In this document: positions 56,681 to 64,000 of the stretch, one piece after another
Layout of the letters: the number at the start of each line of letters is the position of its first letter
How positions within the stretch are numbered: the stretch's first letter is position 1
From: Tamarix chinensis
Taxonomy: Eukaryota > Streptophyta > Magnoliopsida > Caryophyllales > Tamaricaceae
Length of the DNA: 64,000 nt
Assembly (NCBI GenBank): GCA_030549775.1
Contig: CM060171.1
Coordinates: forward strand, 59,268,360-59,332,359
Direction of reading: 5' to 3'
Notes under the pieces: model-generated
Databases searched by the model: none
What the model saw: the letters and a program-made list of their open reading frames with translations, nothing else
Told to the model about the DNA's origin: nothing
Program-made: the position numbers and the translations under genes

Positions 56681-58484
56681 ATCTTTCGCTTTACGTTATT
56701 AGTGTCTTATCCGTGTCTTATTGAATCACACAACACCCTTGACATGCATGCGGTTAATACCCTACTACTTTCCCCTCCAAAGGGACCGTCCCATATTTTG
56801 AGACCCGTACCTCTGCTCACATCCTACATCCATCCCCCGTAGACTTAAGCATAGTGGCATATAGTAAGGCACAATCTCCAAGAATACAAGCCACCCCAAC
56901 ACCTACGATATCGACTCCGTATGTCCTCATCCCTCTAGGGTTCCTCCTCGGAGACCCTAGTCGGACCTATGTGGTCCAACTCTTCCTTAATTACCCAAAC
57001 GTTACTTTATCCTCTATCTCGCACCTCATTTTTATTAGGAAACTCCCCAAATATATTACTTTATCTCCCAAGTTCACGTGTGACCGACAAAACCCTAGTT
57101 GGCCACCCAAAACCCTAGCACTTTACTTCCTCAACAAGTAATCTCCCTCTTTCACCCCAAATCTCTCCTCTCCTTTGGAAAAACCCATACTCATCCTTTA
57201 TATAGTGAATTCTCACTCTCACCCCATACTCCATCCTTCCTTGATCATTTTTACCCTTGTGCCCTTCAATTGCTCATTTCCTCCGGAAACCCTAATTGGA
57301 ACCCTTAGACACTCTTACACCGACCCACGTAAAATTTTGCACCCAAGTCTCCAATGGATCCATAACCTTGGCATTATTTTATTCACTTCCTAATTCAACT
57401 TTCCTCACGTAAGATTCGTTCCCATGCATAATTTAAACACCCCATGCAGACTCTCCAAGACCCACTTACACACAAACCCTAATAAGGTCTCTTATGCACC
57501 ACCTTACGTACCATTTTTCATACTAAGTCTCCAATCATCCCAAGACTCTCCCAAGCTCTCACTTATAACCCAAGTCAACTTTTCATACGTAAGAATCATG
57601 TCCATGCAAGGTCTAGTTCCCCCCATGCAACTTCCCGAACGTTCACCTCTCCGTTGTTCTTTCATTATCATTTCATGCTACCTAAAACCCTAGCATGCAT
57701 GTCCTAGAGGGCCATAACAAGTCACATTATCAACATCAACAACAAACATGGAACATGGCATACATGTATAACATAAGGCACACACCACATACCTCATGAT
57801 CCACGCTGCGCTACACAAAACAGGTTATTCATAGCACATGCATAATACACATCAACATGACATGCTCATCATTCATCAACACATTGCAACACACATAACG
57901 TAAGGCCATAGCTTCGTCCTTACCTAAGTAGGCACCAGGCTTGGAGCACGCTCCTCTAGCTCCTTAGGGCTCGGATCGGGGTCACCTATGAAAAGGGAAA
58001 AAGCTAAGTATTAGTTTCTCTTATAACTACTATTAACCCTTATTCTAGTCCAAGGTTAGGGTTCTTATCTCTAGTAGGGGTGTTGTACAAAGCTAGAGTT
58101 TTGTTCTAATTTATGCTAAGTATTAATCATTGATATATCTTTAGTTTCAAGATACTTCACATAAGGTTGTGTTAAATAGTAAAAAACACTAATAGTGGTA
58201 GTAGTCTTAGCGATAGTATTAGTAAAATAATAATACCCACAAATGATTAATTATGTTAAAAGTTAGGGTTTTGGGAAAGATTATGGCTTGTAAGAATAAC
58301 ACTCTTAGGATACAGAAATTAATAGTGGTAATAACAATAATAAAAGGTAATAATAATAGTAGTATTAGAAATGCTAAAAATGAAGAAAAGGGTATTAGCC
58401 CTAAGTCAAGTATAATAAGGTTTAGGGTTAGAAGGGGTGATGGTATGATAGCATTAAGGATAATACAGAAATGGTATTAGTAAA

Positions 58485-58559
58485 TAAGTTAATAATAATA
58501 ATAATAATCATAACAGTAATATTAAAAATAATCATACTAATAATAAGTGAAATAATAAT

Positions 58560-58591
<32 letters not shown>

Positions 58592-58600
58592 GTGTGATCA
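58485..58600. repeat. (TAA)n microsatellite in DL7
   Basis: Interrupted TAA/AAT triplet runs at about 58488-58508 and 58560-58590; shorter counterpart of the DL6 arrays. Confidence 0.85.
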
Positions 58601-58649
58601 TACTAATATTAGGTATAAACCACTATAGGTGGCATAAGAGGGGGGTTTT

Positions 58650-60060
58650 AGGGTTCAGGTGAGTGGAAGACCACCTGAGGACGGCGGTGGTCCGGCGGCG
58701 GCGGTGGTCCGGCGTGGTCCGGCGGCGGCGGTGGTCCGGCGGCGCGAGGCGGCGGCGGCGCGAGGCGGCGGTGGTCCGGCGGCGCGAGGCGGCGGTGGTC
58801 CGGCGGCGCGAGGCGGCGGTGGTCCGGCGGCGCGAGGCGGCGGTGGTCCGGCGGCGCGAGGCGGCGGTGGTCCGGCGGCGCGAGGCGGCGGTGGTCCGGC
58901 GGCGGCGGCGGCGATGGAGGAGGAGAAGAGAGAAAAGGTGGGGAAAAGTGGTTAGATGGGAGGAGGAAAAAGGAAGCTAAGTGTGGGGAGGAGACAGCAG
59001 GGAGAGGGAGTGGAATGAGGGTGGTGGCATGAGCAGGGAGGCGGCGCGCGGTGGTGGACGTGGCGGCCGAAGGAGGAGGAAGGTGGTGGAAATGGTGGAG
59101 GCCGGTGGAGAAGGAAGCAGGGGGTAAGGAGGGTATGGGCAGGTAGGGGAGGACCTACTGGTCACTTTGGGAGGTGGAGCGGGGGTTAATTACGGCGGAG
59201 GTGGCGGCAGAGGGCGGTGGCGTTTTTCGGGGTGGCACCTTCGCACGATTGTGGTGGCTCGTGCGGGGTAGGAACGGAGGCAGCGACGTTTTGGTTGCGT
59301 GGAGAGTGGTGCAAGGAAGGTTTTGGTGCGTGGCGGTGGTCGCGACGGCTGCTAGAGGCGGCGGAAAGGGCGTCTGATCTGGTGGCGGCGAGGCAGGGTT
59401 TTGGCAAGGTCCAGAGGGGAGGACTTGCCTTGACCGTTCGGGGAGGGGTATTTATAGGCAATTGAGGAGGGGAAAACGACGAAGGGGAGAGGAATGGCAC
59501 GCGGGGGCAGGTGCGGCAGGTCGCCGTCCGGTTGTGGCAGTCGGTCGCAGGTCTGGGGTTTGGCAGGCCTGTTTGGCGGTGTGCGGGAAAAAGGAAAGGA
59601 AATCAAGACGCGTGAGGGCCAGGACGATTGTGCTGGGTTGATTTGGGAAAGAAAGGGACGGAAATAGCAGAGGGAGGACGGCCGAACGGCAGGGCTGTCA
59701 GCGGCGGCAGGCTGCGAGTTGCAGGCCTGCGCGAGGAAGAAGACGACGGGTGAGGGTGGACCGGCGGTCCAGGGAAAGAAAAGAAAAAGGGGGAAAACCG
59801 GCCGGTCGGCAACGGTTATAAGGTTCATAACCTCGACGCGTCGTTTTATTAGTTATACGATCGAAACGCGTCGTCGTGACGTTGGCTGGCAACGGTTATA
59901 AGGGTCATTGATCGTGACGCGGCGCTTCGGCGGGTTGACGGGCAAAACGCCGCGTTGCACGTAAGAGTCGGCCAGCGGACGACGCTGGGCCGCGGGGGGA
60001 AGGGAGAAAAGGGCTGGGCCGCGGGGAAGGGCCCAACCGACGGGGGAAAGGAAGAAAAAA
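58650..60060 (-). promoter_or_regulatory. CpG-rich block of DL7
   Basis: The complement of the DL6 C-block, with many CG dinucleotides and a TATTTATAGG (TATA-box complement) at about 59449. Probably the LTR promoter region; inference only. Confidence 0.45.
58672..58915 (-). repeat. GC-rich 24-bp minisatellite in DL7
   Basis: At least six tandem copies of a 24-bp unit (GGCGGCGCGAGGCGGCGGTG plus GTCC), preceded by less regular copies. The matching place in DL6 (about 49550-49600) has only one unit-like GCCGCCGCCGGACCACCACC. It creates a long open frame with Arg/Gly/Pro/Ala repeats that is not a gene. Confidence 0.9.
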
Positions 60061-60423
60061 GAAAAAAAAAGGAAGAAAAGAAAGGAAAATTAGGGAAAAG
60101 AAAAGAGAAAATGTTTTATTTAGGATTTTGGGTTTTGCATAAATTATTTAGAATATTTTTGGGGTTGTCTAGAATATTAACTATTTATAAAATATTAAAT
60201 AAATTTCCTTTTTACTTAGTTAGACTATTTTAGACAAATTTCCTTAACCTCCATACTAATTAGGAAAATACCCAAATTTTCATCCAATTAAATTCTTTAT
60301 TATTCCCTCTTAATTTTCCTTAATTTATCCCCTACATTTTAAGTAATTAAATTTATATGTTTTATTTCCTACTAATTCCTTATTTGACCAAAATTTTGAA
60401 ATTTAGGATTTTGGGGTATTTCA

Positions 60424-61454
60424 ACTATATAGCATAAAATAGTCATGTCATATTTCATACATAAAATATATATATGCCTGATGTTTGAGAGATTAGCACA
60501 AATGCTAACATTATACTACAAGAATAAAATTTCATACTAAGAATACATAATACAATCAAAACAAGTAGGAACCCATAAACTAGTCTGACCTAAGACTATG
60601 TAAAGTCCGAATTAGTGATAGTGATGCTTGGAATAAACGAGAAAGGTGGATCAAATGTTAGGTTGTAATAAAGACTTGTGGAAGCACACTCTCTAGATTC
60701 TCACTCTCGATGCCATAAAAATCAAGAGTCTCAATAACCTTAAGAGCATCTAAGTAACCTAAGTGAGAGACTAATCTATAATAGGATCTAATTGTATAGG
60801 ATAGTTAGAAAGGATATACTAAGATCTAGTACCTTGAGCAATAGCAACATCAATAGCCCCATCATTAGCAACTACTCTTAGAGCATTAGCAAACTCAACA
60901 TCTGGAACTGTATCTATCGCATCCCAAAGCATATCCTAATGATGTGGTTGGAATTCAAGTTGAAACTGAGATCAAATAACACAAACATCTAACTATAGAG
61001 CCTCACAGCACCTCTCTATTCCCACCAAACAAGTTTAAAACATCATATACATGTGAAGAAGTGAATCTTAGATGCTATTGATGGTTACTCTACCTTGAGT
61101 ATCAGTTGGTGGAGGTGTAGTGGATGAGGATGGTATGTTAGTAGAGGATGATGCATCACCATATGGAGAGATATCGGTAGATGCCATTGGGTCATCAAAG
61201 GATGGAGGAATATTATCATATCTATCTCTCAACTATGGCTGTGATATCTAAGAAACTATAATCTTACCAATGTAAAGTAGTGTAACTCATCAAAAATATC
61301 TTACCTAGTCTAAAGACAAAGCACAGTAGTATGAAAATAATTGAAAGGGACCCTAAAGTTGCATAGGATACATATGATGAGGGACACATACCTTGAGATT
61401 ACATGCATATGGCTCGCCATATAAGCCATATGTATGAAGATGTCAGCCTGATAC
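60424..61454 (-). pseudogene. Unidentified coding-like remnant, possibly with introns
   Basis: Three minus-strand stretches read like coding exons. 61094-61235 reads LRDRYDNIPPSFDDPM and a Ser/Thr/Pro-rich tail, ending at CAAG|GTAGAGTA, a good splice donor. 60833-60965 begins after a TGATCTCAG-like acceptor, has one stop, reads DMLWDAIDTVPDVEFANAL and IDVAIAQG, and ends at CAAG|GTACTA, another donor-like site. 60658-60782 reads RLVSHLGYLDALKVIETLDF and SENLESVLPQVFITT and ends in TAA. Phases of the splice sites do not all agree, so the model is tentative. I do not recognise the family. It could be an env-like or captured host segment inside the SIRE-like element flanked by LTR-A and LTR-B. 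Confidence 0.35.
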
Positions 61455-61459
61455 CTCAT

Positions 61460-62017
61460 CGGTGTCCTAGATAGTATAGTATCAATATCGTATTAGTTCT
61501 TAGTCATCATGTTTACTCCAAAGCTAGCTCGGGAAAATTCATGGGATGTTAAAGGTTAAAGTTATAGTTTTAAAAACATAACCCAATTGATTGGTTCTAA
61601 AACTAGTTAATTAGTTCTATTAGAAACCAAACATTTGAAAAAACATATAGAAAAAGGTATAGGATTTAAAACCAACAAATAATTTTACATCAAAGAAATT
61701 CTAAAGAATCTTTTGAAGCATCTTACTAGATAAAATCAAAAGTGAAAATTCTCAAATAAACTTATGAGATAAACCTAAGAATTAAAGAATAAGCATTGAG
61801 ATCTTGAGTCTAGGTATCTTGGTACAACCTTCTCTTGTACTTTAAAACTTGATTGTTCTCGTAAATCTTGTACTTGAAAGAAGTATTGATTAATTGTTGT
61901 TTGTCATTCTTATCATATATGAAGTTCATGTACATTAAATAAATACATTATACCCTTAAGCTCATTTTTTATCATTAAAATAAGGATTAAAACATTGATT
62001 GACCTAGGTTATCAACA
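61460..62017 (-). repeat. SIRE-like LTR (LTR-B), probable 5' LTR
   Basis: The right edge reads GGTTATCAACA (ending 62017), so the minus strand starts TGTTGATAACC like LTR-A. By eye it aligns with LTR-A over about 400 bp, including AATTGATTGGTT/ACTAGTTAATTAG repeats and the ATCTTGAGTCTAGGTATCTT segment. The left edge is set near CCTGATACCTCA (about 61449), whose complement TGAGGTATCAGG resembles a tRNA-Met primer binding site; this is weak. Confidence 0.5.
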
Positions 62018-63133
62018 TTGTTGATCATTTATTACTACATTATCCTATAATGTCCAAATGATATAAAGAAATAATAAGATTTTATTTATAACAAGTTATA
62101 TAAAAAAAATATAAGTAAATGAAAAATAGCATTACTTTATTTTGTAAACAAATAATATATTCATAGCATAACAAGTTTGACATATTTATTAGTCAGTTGA
62201 TAAAAATGAATATACAAAGATGCTAATGACCAATGTAATTTCAAAAACAACTCATAACATTAACAGTAGCTAGATGAAAGTATAAATAAGTTATAAAAAA
62301 ACTAATTTCAAATAAACTAATACATAATGTGCTTATTTTGAAGTTTTAAAATATAACTTTTTCACACCCAAACTATTGATCAAAAAACTATTTACTAAAT
62401 ACTTAGATCACAAGTTTGGTATGTTTAAATCTCGAATATATGTCTCAAACACTAAATTCTCTTTAAAATACTTGCTTTTTCAAAGTTCAATGTATAGAAT
62501 AATTCATGCAACTTGAAATATTAAGTATAATCTAGTAATTTTGGTGATCTTTTAGTGTTGTATTATCCTAACAAGTGTAATTAGTGTGAAGAAATAATGG
62601 GAAATTCTTTTTTATGAACTATATAAAAATAAAATAAATATATAAAAAATTTAAATTTATTTATTTATTTAGTAAATGAATATTTATTTTCATAACTCAA
62701 CAAGTTCAGCATCTGTATAAATGGATGGTAAAGATTAATGTAAAAAGTGGTTGATGATTCATGTTGTTTAATAAAAAGCTACTAATGATGCCAATCAAGT
62801 AGATCAACGTATAAAATAGCTTTAAAAAGCTAACTTAAAAAAACTAATACAAAACAATTGTATTTCAAACTTTTTTAAAAAGAATATCTCTCTTTAAATT
62901 GTTTATTAAAAAAAAACTATGTAAGCTTTTGACTCATATTTGACGTATTGTGTAGCATATATAATTATGTGTAGCCGAATAGAGGAGTTTAGAGAAGTGT
63001 GTTATGACAAAGAGTGACTACAACTTTGTCATCTTGTTAATCACATATGTGTCCATAGACATTGTAGAAACATGGAAGAAAAGTTGAAGACTAGAGTTAA
63101 CATGACCCCCCCACATGTCGATCACCAAGCTTG
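62018..63133. other. AT-rich stretch, no gene seen
   Basis: Highly AT-rich DNA with short direct and inverted repeats (for example around 62290-62330 and 62820-62880). No coding or TE domain is recognisable. It separates the SIRE-like block from copia-5. Confidence 0.5.
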
Positions 63134-63490
63134 TGTTGAGAATGATTCTACAACACCTCAGATTCTTTTTTCTTTTTTTTTCTTTTTTTTTACCACTTTG
63201 TGTTGTTATATATACTTGTTCCATCATTCATTGATCATCATAGTCATTGCTTTCTCCTTGTTTACAAAGAGGGATAGATATAGAACTAGTTCTCCATTGT
63301 TCCAGAGAGAACTCATATTCTTGAAAGATCTTATAGTGAGGATTAATGATTCATTCTTGTAATCTCTTGTTCTTACATAGAACAATGATCATATATTTTC
63401 CTAATGAGTCCTTTATTGTTTTCCATATTGAATATTGGAATCCCTAATTCTATCAAATTAAGTCTTGCATGTTCACATTGGTTAAGTCCA
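63134..63490 (+). repeat. 5' LTR of copia-5
   Basis: 357 bp from TGTTGAGAATGATTC to GTTAAGTCCA. TATATATACTTG at about 63208 is a TATA candidate. It is placed by the copia start TGTTGAGAATG and the following primer binding site. A homopurine/homopyrimidine tract (CTTTTTTTTTC...) at about 63167-63191 lies just upstream of the TATA. Confidence 0.65.
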
Positions 63491-63494
63491 ATAA

Positions 63495-63507
63495 TTGGTG
63501 CCTGAGC
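63495..63507 (+). promoter_or_regulatory. Primer binding site of copia-5 (degenerate tRNA-Met)
   Basis: TTGGTGCCTGAGC, three mismatches to TTGGTATCAGAGC, four bases after the LTR end. Confidence 0.55.
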
Positions 63508-63533
63508 TTAAATTTGTGTGCAGACCATTATAG

Positions 63534-64000
63534 GATGTCATCTTTAAGATTTGATGTAGAGAATTTTAATCATTTCATGAGTTTTAGCTTGTAGAAGTTG
63601 AAAATGAATACATTCTTGGTTCATAATAGATTAGAGAAAGGTTTGCCAGTGAAATTGGCATAGCTTACATCAATGAATAAGGAGGAATTTAACAAGATCT
63701 ATATGAAGGTCGTGTAAACTATACAATTATGTATGTCTAACGATTCCCTAAAAGATGTTGTGAAATAGACAATTACATCTACCATATAACTTAAATTGGA
63801 GTCTCTCTACATGACGAAGTCGATTACGAATCGTATGTTGTTGAAGAGCATATTACATGAATTAAAAATAAGTACAATATCTTAAATCTCATCTTGATTA
63901 ATTTAGCTCTATTATTATAATTTTTTTAAATATAGATGCCAAATTAGATCATAAGGATTTGGCTACTACAGTGATATGCTCTTTATCTCTTGATCATAAC
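63534..64000 (+). pseudogene. copia-5 gag (Tork type, stops, runs off the window)
   Basis: The ATG at 63534-63536 opens a frame reading RFDVENFNHFMSFSL ... KMNTFLVHNRLEKGLPVKL ... LKLESLYMTKSITNRMLL ... HELKIS, the UBN2-type copia gag. In the same frame are stops TAG and TAA at what were Trp and Gln codons, including at least four before the LESLYMTKS motif. After about 63875 the frame shifts; DAKLDHKDLATTVICSLSLDH is still readable near 63938-64000. Protease and pol lie outside the window. Confidence 0.8.

Larger units (their letters stand above)
55599..60423 (-). mobile_element. DL7: solo giant LTR (4.8 kb) in reverse, young-looking
   Basis: The plus strand starts TGTAACACCCCAAATTCAC and ends TTTTGGGGTATTTCA, with the exact 5-bp duplication ACTAT at 55594-55598 and 60424-60428. 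Read on the minus strand it matches DL6 along most of its length: AT-rich start, CpG-rich block (58650-60060), (TAA)n, AT-rich middle (57200-57700), CCAC..GTGG arrays (56280-56680), terminal hairpin (55698-55743). It lacks the filler found in DL6. Open frames on both strands (for example 55790-57693, 58659-58980, 59174-59901) are LTR sequence. Confidence 0.95.

Noticed and set aside
58659..58980. Gly/Pro/Ala and Arg-rich repeat proteins in DL7
   Set aside because: They are translations of the 24-bp minisatellite in two frames; no independent evidence for a gene.
1..64000. Bacterial-type features (operons, ribosome binding sites, riboswitches, origins)
   Set aside because: The sequence is plant nuclear repeat DNA; none of these applies and none was seen. 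No tRNA or rRNA gene was recognised either.

Overview
The window looks like nuclear DNA of a flowering plant from an old heterochromatic, probably pericentromeric, block. I found no intact protein-coding gene, tRNA, rRNA or CRISPR array. Almost everything is LTR retrotransposon sequence with one CACTA DNA transposon; telomere-like motifs are of the plant CCCTAAA type. The species cannot be told from the sequence. Coding remnants are broken by stops that mostly look like C-to-T decay (CAA/CAG/CGA/TGG to stop), as expected for methylated, silenced DNA.

The dominant family is a Ty3/gypsy chromovirus of Del/Tekay type with giant LTRs (about 3.2-5.3 kb, starting TGTAAYACCC and ending GTGTTACA). 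I label its seven copies DL1-DL7. Positions 1-23366: DL1 is the 3' part of the 5' LTR of an element (Del-1). Its internal region (2786-3460, 15477-17101, 22320-23129) is split by a reversed solo LTR (DL2) and a forward solo LTR (DL3), and then cut by a further LTR start (DL4). DL2 is itself split by a CRM-like chromovirus (7319-15040), whose gag carries a related solo LTR (9043-9903). This gives a nest four deep.

23367-36134: the 3' part of a Tork-type copia element (copia-1, minus strand) is invaded at its integrase by a CACTA element (minus strand: subterminal repeats, a Ulp1-like protease fragment, a Ptta/En/Spm-type remnant and an internally deleted TNP2 transposase). Then come unassigned AT-rich DNA, a roughly 230-bp tandem repeat with telomere-like motifs, and SIRE-like LTR or spacer sequence.

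36135-54610: a SIRE/Maximus-type copia element (copia-3, minus strand) is split by solo LTR DL5, by a Tork copia element with both LTRs (copia-2, itself split in its zinc knuckle by an Ogre/Tat-like solo LTR), and by solo LTR DL6. DL6 contains a 265-bp filler copied from copia-3 about 3 kb away. 54700-62017: two SIRE-like LTRs flank a short internal region invaded by reversed solo LTR DL7 and containing a coding-like, possibly intron-bearing minus-strand remnant. 63134-64000: the 5' LTR and gag start of another Tork copia element (copia-5) run off the right edge.

Target-site duplications read directly from the sequence support most boundaries. Exact: AACAT, ATAGC, CATAG, ATCAT, ACTAT. One mismatch: AAGGT/AAGGG, TAGGT/TGGGT, AGAAC/AGAAT. 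DL6 and DL7 have exact duplications and CpG-rich cores and look young; the other DL copies are CpG-depleted and look old.
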